Notes under the pieces: model-generated
The model's input: the letters and a program-made list of their open reading frames with translations, nothing else
Told to the model about the DNA's origin: nothing
Database searches by the model: none
Translations under genes and position numbers: made by a program
Origin: a virus
IMG/VR virus record: IMGVR_UViG_3300013114_000447
Span: 1-64,000 of that record
Direction: 5' to 3' (one strand)
DNA length: 64,000 nt
In this document: piece by piece, positions 21,532 to 29,282 of the stretch
Position numbering within the stretch: the first letter of the stretch is position 1
Layout of the letters: every line of letters begins with the position of its first letter

Positions 21532-22115
21532 TGAAACTCCTACTTGAAAATTGGCGACGATTTTTAAATGAGGAGCAGGAGTACGAGATTTACTGTGACA
21601 TGGATGGTGTGCTTGTAGACTTCGAATTAGGGGCCGTAGAGCACATCACAAGCGACTTAAAAAGCGGAAAGGCTTCCGAGCTAGAGGAAGAGCTTGGACG
21701 CGATTATATCACCGCTGAGGATATTAGGTCAAATAAGTCCGTTAGAAATTATATGTACAAAGAATTAGAACATAACGCAGAATTTTGGGAGAACTTGCCT
21801 TGGATAGAAAATGGTCCCGAATTGTGGGCCGCAATTGCTCCATATAATCCGAATATATTAACAACCCCTATGGGATATGGATCCGAAATTGGCAAACAAG
21901 CTTGGATTGATAAAAACTTAAGCCCCCTCCCCCAACAAGTTTTTATGTCGAGAGATAAATATCGCTGGGCCGATAAAAATAGTATTTTGATCGATGATTG
22001 GACAAAAAACACCATTCCTTGGGAAGAACACGGCGGCATAGCTATTTTACATCGAGATTCAGACATAGAAAAAACACTGTCAACACTGCAGGAACTCGGA
22101 CTGCAAACTAATTAA
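21531..22115 (+). CDS. Leader-bearing HAD-family phosphatase (194 aa)
   Basis: The leader MKLLLENWRRFLNE directly precedes a HAD domain with motif I DMDGVLVDF (23-31), a cap region rich in helices, and the late LIDDW motif. This is the phage 5'(3')-nucleotidase-like HAD group common in T4-like phages, here carrying the packaging-type leader. The start overlaps the preceding stop (TAATG). Confidence 0.8.
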   Translation: MKLLLENWRRFLNEEQEYEIYCDMDGVLVDFELGAVEHITSDLKSGKASELEEELGRDYITAEDIRSNKSVRNYMYKELEHNAEFWENLPWIENGPELWAAIAPYNPNILTTPMGYGSEIGKQAWIDKNLSPLPQQVFMSRDKYRWADKNSILIDDWTKNTIPWEEHGGIAILHRDSDIEKTLSTLQELGLQTN

Positions 22116-22139
22116 AAGAGTGCGGCAGGAGGCAACAAT

Positions 22140-22457
22140 ATGGCTGATGGAGAATCTTGGGATCAATATTCCCGACTAGTTTTACAACAACTAGAAACAC
22201 TTTCAAATGGCATTGAAGCTTTGCGTGGAGAGCTTCAAGATGTCAAAAACCAACTCACAGAATTAAAAGCAAAAGAGGATCGGGTACAAGACTTAAAAGA
22301 TTGGAAAGAGAAGATTGACGAGGTCGCGTCTCCTTCTCAGCTACAAAATGCGCTACAAGAAATAGAAGATTTAAAGACCTTTAAGACAAAAGCGGTCACT
22401 ATTTTTGCTGTAGTGCAGTTTTTGATGGCTGCAGCAATAGCTTTATCTAGGATATAG
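22140..22457 (+). CDS. Coiled coil protein with C-terminal membrane helix (105 aa)
   Basis: AGGAGG ribosome site. A long helix (residues 7-85; LQQLETLSNGIEALRGELQD and LTELKAKEDRVQDLKDWK) leads to a single C-terminal transmembrane segment (AVTIFAVVQFLMAAAIALS). I know this layout from marine T4-like phage proteins of unknown role. The small tail-anchored form could be a membrane-associated lysis or spanin-like accessory, but that is not shown. Confidence 0.65.
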   Translation: MADGESWDQYSRLVLQQLETLSNGIEALRGELQDVKNQLTELKAKEDRVQDLKDWKEKIDEVASPSQLQNALQEIEDLKTFKTKAVTIFAVVQFLMAAAIALSRI

Positions 22458-22471
22458 TAGCTATTTATCAT

Positions 22472-22762
22472 ATGGGATTTGACTACATAGATGAAAAAAA
22501 ATTTAAGCGATTGGTTAAGCAAATTAGTGGAACCATCACTGAGAGAGATGGAGAATTAGTCCCCTATCACTCCATAATCGGTAGTGGTGCGATGTGGTGC
22601 TATCAACCGAGTAACAAAACTATGGTAAGAGTTCTTCGCGGTACAAAAATCTTTGTTTTAGATTATGGAGACGAAACAGACGAACGCTGTCTGGCGTTAA
22701 CCACGGATGGGGTACCCATTTTGATAAAAAAAGACGAAATTATAGAAATAGGCTTTGATTAG
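22472..22762 (+). CDS. Small beta-rich hypothetical (96 aa)
   Basis: Starts MGFDYIDEKKFKRLVKQ. After an N-terminal helix it is beta-rich (TMVRVLRGTKIFVLDYGDE, PILIKKDEIIEIGFD), similar in style to the GDLV barrels but without the GD motif. Unknown function. Confidence 0.5.
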   Translation: MGFDYIDEKKFKRLVKQISGTITERDGELVPYHSIIGSGAMWCYQPSNKTMVRVLRGTKIFVLDYGDETDERCLALTTDGVPILIKKDEIIEIGFD

Positions 22763-22926
22763 TGTTATTTAAATTTGATAAATTTTGGAAAATTATTTTA
22801 GTAACGATAAGTTCGTGGCTTGTCTACGCCTGCGCAGGTTATGAATTTACTACTATCACCTTGTTATCCCTTATATTAGCGGATAACCTTTTTAGTGCGA
22901 CAAACGATGGCAAAAAAAAGAAATAA
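22762..22926 (+). CDS. Two-helix small membrane protein (54 aa)
   Basis: The GTG start overlaps the preceding TAG. Two hydrophobic segments (IILVTISSWLVYACAG and TTITLLSLILADNLF) are followed by a basic tail (DGKKKK). The plan is the same as the 58-aa protein at 9497. It overlaps the start of the next gene. Confidence 0.5.
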   Translation: MLFKFDKFWKIILVTISSWLVYACAGYEFTTITLLSLILADNLFSATNDGKKKK

Positions 22927-23143
22927 AAGTAAAAATTATGACATCACAGGAATTGTAGAAGTCATTAATATTACTCCGGGACATCGGAAAGCAACTATAT
23001 TGAACTTAGATGAACGTCGTTCGGTAGAAAAAACGGAAATTTCTGGCTCAATAGTTATAAAAAGAGCTATTTATGAAGCAAATGCTACAAAAGAACTCTC
23101 GAACCAAGAAATACCTGCCGAACGACCCAGCGATGAAAGGTAA
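22907..23143 (+). CDS. Small basic hypothetical (78 aa)
   Basis: Start at MAKKRNKSKNYDITGIVEVI; the segment DITGIVEVINITPGHRKATIL looks like the start of a beta barrel (OB or KOW-like). The C-terminus is polar. It overlaps both neighbours. No family is recognised. Confidence 0.45.
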   Translation: MAKKRNKSKNYDITGIVEVINITPGHRKATILNLDERRSVEKTEISGSIVIKRAIYEANATKELSNQEIPAERPSDER

Positions 23144-23291
23144 GACACTATATATTCTTTATCAATTTGATATGAACAAAGACGAATTAGTGTCTGATGG
23201 CCCTTATTTAAAAAAGGAAGAAGCTTATAATCACATGCACGGTTTTTTGAAGAAAGGTATATGTGCCTGGGTAGTCGTCTATAATGGATGA
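23133..23291 (+). CDS. Small hypothetical (52 aa)
   Basis: I choose the ATG at 23133 (MKGKTLYILYQFDMNKD) because it overlaps the previous stop by a few bases. The alternative start at 23073 would overlap it by 70 bases. A short alpha/beta protein with an aromatic C-terminus (ICAWVVVYNG). Unknown. Confidence 0.45.
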   Translation: MKGKTLYILYQFDMNKDELVSDGPYLKKEEAYNHMHGFLKKGICAWVVVYNG

Positions 23292-23544
23292 ACAGGAACC
23301 ATTTGGCACGATAGCTGCTAATAGTTTAAAAGTAGGAGATATTGTAGAATGGTCGACGTGGGATCCTAGCCGTGATAATTGGGAATTGAATTATGGAATT
23401 ATTATGGAAATTAAAAATGAGGTAAAGGGCAATCGATTGGTTTCGGTTTCCGTAGTGATGCCGTTAGTAGGTCCAAAACAAGAAATTGAATTTTTTACTC
23501 CAACTTTAAAACTTATTTCTGAGGCCTCTAAAGTAGGCGACTAA
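23284..23544 (+). CDS. Small beta-barrel 'GDIV' protein (86 aa)
   Basis: LKVGDIVEWSTWDPSRDNWE, then LNYGIIMEIKN and VSVVMP and LKLISEAS give the full family signature, with an EW at the first strand end. It shows the family is spread through the AT-rich part too. Confidence 0.65.
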   Translation: MDEQEPFGTIAANSLKVGDIVEWSTWDPSRDNWELNYGIIMEIKNEVKGNRLVSVSVVMPLVGPKQEIEFFTPTLKLISEASKVGD

Positions 23545-23889
23545 ATGAAATCGATTATAGACCATATAGCCCTTAAAGTTGAGGATCTAAAGATCGCAGA
23601 AGAGTGGTATTGCAACAATTTAGATGCTGAAGTCACTTTTCGAGATAAAAAGTACACAAGATTAAAGGTAGAAAATACTAACATTGCCTTAATCGACAAA
23701 AAATACTATCCTTGGGAGCATATTGCAATTTTGATAGAGAACAAAGAGGATTTGCCTCATGATTTAGGAAAAACTATAGAACATCGCGATGGAACGGTGG
23801 GAGTTTATGTAAAAGACCCATTTGGTAACTATTTAGAGTATATCTGGTACTCTGAAGAGCAAAAAAAGGTATTTTTAGATAATGATTGA
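23545..23889 (+). CDS. VOC/glyoxalase-fold protein (114 aa)
   Basis: The VOC pattern is clear: IIDHIALKVEDLKIAEEWYC (first metal-type His), EHIAILIENKEDL and DPFGNYLEYIWY (last metal-type Glu). Single-domain VOC proteins can be glyoxalases, dioxygenases or resistance proteins. It overlaps the metalloprotease gene by 8 bases. The substrate is not predictable. Confidence 0.8.
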   Translation: MKSIIDHIALKVEDLKIAEEWYCNNLDAEVTFRDKKYTRLKVENTNIALIDKKYYPWEHIAILIENKEDLPHDLGKTIEHRDGTVGVYVKDPFGNYLEYIWYSEEQKKVFLDND

Positions 23890-24832
23890 TATTATTAATC
23901 CGATGATTAAGCAATTTATGCCTTTTGCACAGGAAAAAATGGGTTTTCACAAGCCCCCTAAATTGTTTTTGCGTGGATCTCCTAAGAACGCTGCTAACCC
24001 ACTGGGGAAAACGGCATTCTATGATCCTGCCGCACAAGCTATTACCATATATATTACAGATCGTCACCCTAAAGACGTTATGAGGTCACTATCACACGAA
24101 TTAGTACACCATACACAAAACTGTCGGGGTGACTTTGACAATGTCGGAGAAATGGGTGAAGGATATGCCCAAAACGACGAATATCTGCGCGAAATGGAGC
24201 GCGAAGCATACGAAAAAGGAAATATGTGCTTTCGAGACTGGGAAGACAGCATCAAAAGTACTATTTATTTTGAACATCTACAAAAAGGAGCTAAGAAAAC
24301 GATGTCTACTAAAGAATGGAGAAATGGAGAATTAACCACGATTCTCTCAGAAGCTTTTGGTTTTAAGTTTAATCTTGACCATCTTACTGAGGAACGAACT
24401 GGTTCAGGAATCGATCACGGTGGTGACGATGATGAAGAGGCTGAGGAAGAGACCGAAGGCACAGCCGATAGCAAACGCGAAGAAAAAGGTCTTCGTGATG
24501 AAGGACAAGTTTCAAGCGGTCGCAATGGGCCAAATGACAGGCGCCCAGATCCACGGAAGCGTCCGATGGAAGAGGAAGAAGAGCCTTGGGGAATGGATAC
24601 GGTTAAAGATCCGAAGCCCCACAAGCGCCAGGATACCCTTGCACTCCCCGCTCGTAAAAAATGTGAGGATGGTTCGAAACCTGATCGACGAACGGGCAAC
24701 TGCCCTGATGAGCGTGTACAGGTCGATTATCGAGCGTCCCCCTACGGACTTGAAGAAAAAGCTGAAATTACTGAGGTTCAAATCCGCGAAGCTGCCAAAC
24801 GTGTTTTGGCTCGGCTCAAAGGAGGAAAATAA
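23882..24832 (+). CDS. Zincin metalloprotease-like phage protein with acidic/basic tail (316 aa)
   Basis: The zinc site HELVHH (about 70-75) is preceded by an RSLS helix and followed by REMEREAYEKG (about 105-115), whose Glu can be the third ligand as in gluzincins. After residue ~170 the protein is low complexity: an acidic run (DDDEEAEEETEG), then basic and Pro-rich segments, ending in a helix (VQIREAAKRVLARLKGG). Similar proteins occur among T4-like marine phages near head genes, so it may be virion-associated and autoproteolytic (inference). Confidence 0.7.
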   Translation: MIDIINPMIKQFMPFAQEKMGFHKPPKLFLRGSPKNAANPLGKTAFYDPAAQAITIYITDRHPKDVMRSLSHELVHHTQNCRGDFDNVGEMGEGYAQNDEYLREMEREAYEKGNMCFRDWEDSIKSTIYFEHLQKGAKKTMSTKEWRNGELTTILSEAFGFKFNLDHLTEERTGSGIDHGGDDDEEAEEETEGTADSKREEKGLRDEGQVSSGRNGPNDRRPDPRKRPMEEEEEPWGMDTVKDPKPHKRQDTLALPARKKCEDGSKPDRRTGNCPDERVQVDYRASPYGLEEKAEITEVQIREAAKRVLARLKGGK

Positions 24833-25126
24833 ATGGGAAAATCATGGAAAAGACGCTGGAACGCCGCCCGGTTGGCCTCGTATAACACTACTACGACTGA
24901 CACGGTTACAACTACGGCACCAGAAGTAGAGACAATCACAGTAGAAACAACGACTCCCATAGTGGAAGCGACAGCGGCAGAGGAAAAAACAACTTCCCCT
25001 CAAACCACTACAAAGAAAAAGACAACTACTTCGACTCGTACTGCCCGAAAAAAGGTAACCAATACAACAAAACGCCAAACACGCAAGAAAACCACTACTA
25101 CCGAAGCCACAACTCACACTACTTAA
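24833..25126 (+). CDS. Thr/Lys-rich low-complexity protein, possibly DNA-binding (97 aa)
   Basis: Starts MGKSWKRRWNAARLASYN. The rest is nearly all Thr, Lys, Arg, Ala and Glu (TTTKKKTTTSTRTARKK). It resembles histone-H1-like or other DNA-condensing tails. It starts directly after the zincin stop. It may be an internal virion DNA-binding protein. Low-complexity composition limits any homology claim. Confidence 0.55.
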   Translation: MGKSWKRRWNAARLASYNTTTTDTVTTTAPEVETITVETTTPIVEATAAEEKTTSPQTTTKKKTTTSTRTARKKVTNTTKRQTRKKTTTTEATTHTT

Positions 25127-25140
25127 AGGAATAAGCAAAA

Positions 25141-25398
25141 ATGTCGTTAAATAAAGTCTGGAATGATTTCTTACTGAATGAAAATCTTCAAGATAAAAAT
25201 ATTTTTACTTATTTGCAAGGTTTAGAAGAAATAATCTCCAATATTAAGCCAAAATCGATGACAGAAGAGCGTCGTTTGTCTTTGGCGAGGCAGCATCTGA
25301 AAGAAGCTCGCAGATCTGCACGCAGAATGCAAAACGAACTCCAAGTTCTAGAAGAAAGGCTTAATGTATTGGAAGAAAGCCTAAACGAGGGCTCGTAA
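25141..25398 (+). CDS. Coiled coil protein with divergent leader-like start (85 aa)
   Basis: The N-terminus MSLNKVWNDFLLNE resembles the shared leader in the W-x-x-F-L-x-x-E part and ends in L-N-E. The remainder is a basic/acidic helix with heptads (LKEARRSARRMQNELQVLEE). It overlaps the ligase-like gene by one base. Likely a virion-internal or assembly accessory (inference). Confidence 0.55.
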   Translation: MSLNKVWNDFLLNENLQDKNIFTYLQGLEEIISNIKPKSMTEERRLSLARQHLKEARRSARRMQNELQVLEERLNVLEESLNEGS

Positions 25399-27323
25399 TG
25401 GGTGGTGCGGCGGGCCATATGGCTCATCCCTTCGATTTGGGATGGGTAAACTCGGGTTCTGACCTCTTAGATTTCTTTGAGAAGGCAAAAACCTATGTTG
25501 AGAAGAAGGGCGCTGGCTCCGTCAAGATAGATGGCGTCAATGTATCGTTCAAAGTGGTCGGAGACGACGAAAACAAGCAATTTGCGGTTGATCGCGGCTC
25601 CTTAAAGCCAATAGACATCGATGGAATTACGATGGACCGCGTTGATGACCGTTTTCCAGAAGGCCACGGCATGCGGCCGGCGATCCGGACCCTTTTGACC
25701 ATTTTAAATGAAGCTTTGCCCGATATTCAACAAGAATTAGAAGAATTAGGCATGTGGGACGACCCATCGCGCTTTTTAAACACCGAATATGTCGCCGGAA
25801 CGACAAATGTGACTCAATATGATGAAAATTTCCTTGCAATTCACGGATTAAGCCAATTTTATCAAAAAACCGCTAAATCTGGACCCAGCAAAGGAAATAT
25901 ACGCCCTGGAATGGCGCGCCCGGAAGGAGTAAAGGCTCCAAGCGTCGAAGTGGCCTATGATCCTCAAACAATGGACAAATTAGTCACGAAACTCAATTCT
26001 GTAGCCGAAAACTACGGTTTTAAGGTATATGGCTCCGTTCCAACCGAAAAAATCGACGAAATCGACTTTTCATCGACTTTATCGCAACCTTTTACAGTAA
26101 ACGTGTCTCCTGATCGCCAAATCACTAAATCTTTGGAAGAATGGTTGCGCGAAGTCCAAAATCCACGTTATAAAGTGGTCAAATTAAAAGATGGGACCAA
26201 AATACACTCTCTACATAAACAACTTTATCTTAATATCTTAAATGGAGAGACCCCAGTGGTAGATTTACTTGATCAGGCAGATGCGCAAGATGCTATTTAT
26301 GGTGCAGTGCTGATGCACGCCACTCGAATGCTTGGAAATGATGTTATGAAGGCCCTGACAAGCCCGATGGGCGATGTAATGAACCATGAAGGTATTGTTA
26401 TGCGAGATGAGAAACTTTTTGGACCAAATCCTGTCAAAATCACCGGAGACTTTATTGTTGGTAACCTCGGAGGCGGATTTGGACAGGTCACTGAAGAAGA
26501 AGAAGAAATAGAGGTCATCGACAACGAAGATGCAGATCCTGTGGGAGAATTTGCTGGTGGTGAAACGGTTGCTATTGTCCCCGGCGCATTTAAGCCGCCA
26601 CACCGCGGCCATCTTGCAATGGTAGAACAATATGCCGATGAAGCAGACCGTGTAATAGTGTTAATTTCAGCCCCTGTGTTAGCAGGTAGAAAACTACCTA
26701 ATGGGCGCGAAATTACTGCTGCAGATTCTCAAAAGATTTGGGAATTGTATGTTGATCACTTACCAAACGTTGAAGTAGAGATTTCCTCGCATGCTTCTCC
26801 CATAAATGCAGCTTATGAATATGTTGGAGAGGAAGGACCACTCAATGCGGGCGATAGTGTTATTCTCGGCTGCAGCAAAAAGGATTGTGATTGGAAACGA
26901 TGGATGGGCGCTGAAAAATATATTAAAGATGGGGTAAGCCTGCTACCGCCCGAAGGTGTTTCCCCGACATATCGGGATAATGGTGAGCCATTTAGTGCTA
27001 CCGAAATGAGAGACTTGCTTGGGCGCGCACAAGAAGACTCAGATGCAATTGAAGAATTAGAAGAATTTACCGGCGAAGATAATGTTTTTGATGTTTTGTC
27101 TATTTTGGGCCTAAATGTTGGTTTAAGTGAGATGTCTTCAATGGGTGGCGGGGCCGTCCAAGGTGCAGCCGTAGGAGCCAAGGGAGGACCTTGGCGCCAC
27201 ACTGATATTGAAGCCGAGAACGAAAAAGAAAAGAAACGTAGTAGACTTAAAAAAGAAAATATAGATTTATCTATGGTTGATGAAGTAATGAGACTATTTA
27301 TGGAAAGAGGGATTATCCAATGA
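25398..27323 (+). CDS. Ligase-like domain fused to HxGH nucleotidyltransferase (641 aa)
   Basis: N-terminal part: GGAAGHMAHPFD, then SVKIDGVNVSFKV (K-x-D-G-x-N, the nucleotidyl-lysine motif of RNA/DNA ligases) and FLNTEYVAG. C-terminal part (from about residue 395): VAIVPGAFKPPHRGHLAMVE with the HxGH site of cytidylyl/NMN-adenylyl transferases, and PFSATEMRDLLG near the end of that domain. I recall this fusion from T4-like phages. It could take part in NAD metabolism or RNA repair. A Glu-rich linker (EEEEEIEVIDNEDAD) separates the parts. Confidence 0.75.
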   Translation: MGGAAGHMAHPFDLGWVNSGSDLLDFFEKAKTYVEKKGAGSVKIDGVNVSFKVVGDDENKQFAVDRGSLKPIDIDGITMDRVDDRFPEGHGMRPAIRTLLTILNEALPDIQQELEELGMWDDPSRFLNTEYVAGTTNVTQYDENFLAIHGLSQFYQKTAKSGPSKGNIRPGMARPEGVKAPSVEVAYDPQTMDKLVTKLNSVAENYGFKVYGSVPTEKIDEIDFSSTLSQPFTVNVSPDRQITKSLEEWLREVQNPRYKVVKLKDGTKIHSLHKQLYLNILNGETPVVDLLDQADAQDAIYGAVLMHATRMLGNDVMKALTSPMGDVMNHEGIVMRDEKLFGPNPVKITGDFIVGNLGGGFGQVTEEEEEIEVIDNEDADPVGEFAGGETVAIVPGAFKPPHRGHLAMVEQYADEADRVIVLISAPVLAGRKLPNGREITAADSQKIWELYVDHLPNVEVEISSHASPINAAYEYVGEEGPLNAGDSVILGCSKKDCDWKRWMGAEKYIKDGVSLLPPEGVSPTYRDNGEPFSATEMRDLLGRAQEDSDAIEELEEFTGEDNVFDVLSILGLNVGLSEMSSMGGGAVQGAAVGAKGGPWRHTDIEAENEKEKKRSRLKKENIDLSMVDEVMRLFMERGIIQ

Positions 27324-28141
27324 AAGCTGAGCAAGAGCAAATCTTAAGAGAGAATATAAGACAGTTAATTGAAGTTGTCAAGCAAAAAAGAAGTACAGTC
27401 CAAGAAACACTGTTATTAGAAGAAGAACGCCTCCGCGGGATCGTTAGAGACTTAATTGATGTTGAACTCCAATCGCTCCGCGAGGATACTACCCCTGACA
27501 ACGACCCGGTGCCCAATAAGTCTACTGGCATTAACGTTCTCGAAGATCTTTTGAAGAAAATTATTCCTGTCCTAGAGACTGATTATAAATTACTTACTAC
27601 CGATGCCGAACAGCGCCAATCATTCCGCGCGCATGTTATTAATGCTGTAGTTGATGCCTTAACACCTGCTGAAGTTAATAATGAGGCTGGTGAGGAGGTT
27701 GCTGCAGCGGATGCACTAGAAGAAGAAGTAGATATAGCTATTGGCGATGAAGATAAGTTTATCGATATTCGAACTGATGCAGAAAAAAGTGCTGATGATG
27801 AAGAAGTCGAAGAGGACCCCCGCGATGGTTTTGGCGTCGCCGGCGAAGATGAAACTGGACGCAATGTAGCTTATAATGCCTTTAAAAAGATTCAAACTTC
27901 AATTATTGATTCTTATGAATTATTATCTAATCCTGAAGACCAAGAATTGTTTTATGATTATTTGATCGCCAATCTTAAATTGTATTTTGATAAATTCGAA
28001 GGCGAATTGGCGCCAGACGTAGAAGAGCCCACAAATCAAGCCTATGACGATGCTAAGAGCGAAGAAGGCGATATGGGCGCGCCAGATGACACTGAGATGG
28101 ATTTCGGTGGTGATGAAGAAGAGATAGAATTAGAATTATGA
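27320..28141 (+). CDS. Acidic helical protein, possible head-core component (273 aa)
   Basis: Opens with a helix MKAEQEQILRENIRQLIEVV that is common in phage proteins of this group. The middle and C-terminal regions are very acidic (EEEVDIAIGDEDKFIDIRTD; DFGGDEEEIELEL at the end). It overlaps both neighbours (ATGA at its 5' end). Acidic, helical and low-complexity proteins near such genes can be scaffold or core components, but no domain is recognised. Confidence 0.5.
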   Translation: MKAEQEQILRENIRQLIEVVKQKRSTVQETLLLEEERLRGIVRDLIDVELQSLREDTTPDNDPVPNKSTGINVLEDLLKKIIPVLETDYKLLTTDAEQRQSFRAHVINAVVDALTPAEVNNEAGEEVAAADALEEEVDIAIGDEDKFIDIRTDAEKSADDEEVEEDPRDGFGVAGEDETGRNVAYNAFKKIQTSIIDSYELLSNPEDQELFYDYLIANLKLYFDKFEGELAPDVEEPTNQAYDDAKSEEGDMGAPDDTEMDFGGDEEEIELEL

Positions 28142-28902
28142 AAATTTTAATGGAGAATTGGCGCCAATTTATAGAACATGGCGCGTCGACACCTGAGAAT
28201 GGAAAAATATATCTTTTCGAAGATGAAAAGATCACAGAAGCATCTTTTAGCATAAGATTAAATCTATTAACAGAATCCACCACAGAGATAGAAGGCTTTT
28301 TGCGAGAATGGGAGACGTCTGCCGATTATGTGTTAAGCAAGAATGTTCTTAATGAGGGCGTAATGGATTTAGTTTCTCAGGCGGCTGCAGTGTTGAAAAC
28401 ACTCGCAGAGAAATCTTGGGATACGGTCACAAGTGTCACTTCAAAAGTTTTAAATTTTATTGAGAAATTTAAAGAAAAACACCCCAAAATATATAGCGCC
28501 CTCAAATGGGCCTGTATAGCAATAATATGTATAGCGGCACTTTATCTAATAGCCAAAGCCACAGGAATGACAGCTGTTGTCCAAGCTATGGAATCACTTG
28601 CTACATTCCAATGGCCCGATGTAGCAATTTCTGAATTGGTAAGAGATCTAACCAACCAACAGACAGTAGATGCTCTTCGAAACCTACAAGACGCATTATT
28701 AAATCGAGCAGGAGACATAGGAGTAGATCTGGTGCAAAGTGATCATCAAATCCTTCAGGATCTAGGAGATAAAATCTTAGATTCTATTCCATCGGAGCAG
28801 TCGGCTGAAGCAGTATCGGATTTCTGGGGTCAGGCGATGGAACGGTTACAGCAAGGCGCCCAGGCCGGCACGGGACAAATTGAGACCTTCACTCCAAATT
28901 AG
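28138..28902 (+). CDS. Leader-bearing protein with hydrophobic segment (254 aa)
   Basis: Starts MKILMENWRQFIEH, the most divergent leader, ending I-E-H rather than x-x-E. Further L/I-x-E motifs follow (KITEAS, LLTEST, VLNEGV), any of which could be cleavage sites of a prohead protease. A transmembrane-like helix (WACIAIICIAALYLIAKATG, about residues 123-142) lies in the middle. The C-terminal half is polar. It may be an internal or ejection protein that interacts with membranes. Confidence 0.55.
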   Translation: MKILMENWRQFIEHGASTPENGKIYLFEDEKITEASFSIRLNLLTESTTEIEGFLREWETSADYVLSKNVLNEGVMDLVSQAAAVLKTLAEKSWDTVTSVTSKVLNFIEKFKEKHPKIYSALKWACIAIICIAALYLIAKATGMTAVVQAMESLATFQWPDVAISELVRDLTNQQTVDALRNLQDALLNRAGDIGVDLVQSDHQILQDLGDKILDSIPSEQSAEAVSDFWGQAMERLQQGAQAGTGQIETFTPN

Positions 28903-28919
28903 ATATCTCTGAGAAAAAA

Positions 28920-29282
28920 ATGATAAAAAGTTCAAAAAAGAACTTGACAACCAAAAATAAGAGCGTTATACTAGCATTGAAGGCTAAAAACCTTATAGAT
29001 GATAGTTTGTTAGTTTCTATTAATAGTTTAACTTTAGAAGATCTAATAGCTATAAAGTTTGAACTTTCAGCTAACCATATAAATAATAGACCTTATGGAT
29101 TTGACATTTGGAGAAAATCAAGTTATATTATAAAAGAGGCTTTACTAAAGTTTGCGCTTTCAACCACCAACTCTAAAAAAGACGCGGCAAGGTTTTTAGG
29201 TTTAACCTACAGTGATTTTAAAAAAGCCATTAAAAAATACAAGGTAACCAACTTTTTTAACGACGATGTGGAAGGTTTATAA
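28920..29282 (+). CDS. Fis-type helix-turn-helix protein (120 aa)
   Basis: The C-terminus ALSTTNSKKDAARFLGLTYS with DFKKAIKKYKV is a typical Fis/NtrC-like HTH (N-x-x-x-A-A-x-x-L-G). The N-terminal part is helical and basic. A consensus promoter (28944-28972) lies inside the first codons, so this gene could be read from upstream while the promoter serves downstream RNA, or translation may start later. It may regulate itself and the tmRNA region. Confidence 0.6.
   Translation: MIKSSKKNLTTKNKSVILALKAKNLIDDSLLVSINSLTLEDLIAIKFELSANHINNRPYGFDIWRKSSYIIKEALLKFALSTTNSKKDAARFLGLTYSDFKKAIKKYKVTNFFNDDVEGL
28944..28972 (+). promoter_or_regulatory. Sigma70 promoter inside the HTH gene
   Basis: Perfect TTGACA (28944-28949), 17-base spacer and TATACT (28967-28972). 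It lies within the first 18 codons of the HTH gene and upstream of the tmRNA, for which it is the best visible promoter. Confidence 0.6.

Larger units (their letters stand above)
17813..21556 (+). repeat. Dispersed 26-bp direct repeat encoding the shared leader (5 exact copies)
   Basis: Exact 26-base copies start at 17813, 18256, 18981, 20050 and 21531. Each begins with ATG and covers the first 8 codons plus two bases (MKLLLENWR). Identity extends over third codon positions. Three diverged copies (12868, 17187, 28138) encode nearly the same peptide with different codons. The repeats mark the 5' boundaries of unrelated genes. Confidence 0.9.

Noticed and set aside
22908-22926. Run of A (programmed frameshift site) at the overlap of the 54-aa membrane protein and the next gene
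   Set aside because: Both frames end or start normally with their own signals and no stem-loop follows. Ordinary overlap explains it.
28138-28902. Holin or spanin assignment for the leader-bearing protein with one hydrophobic helix
   Set aside because: Length, leader and soluble C-terminal half do not fit a holin. No lysozyme or endolysin lies next to it.
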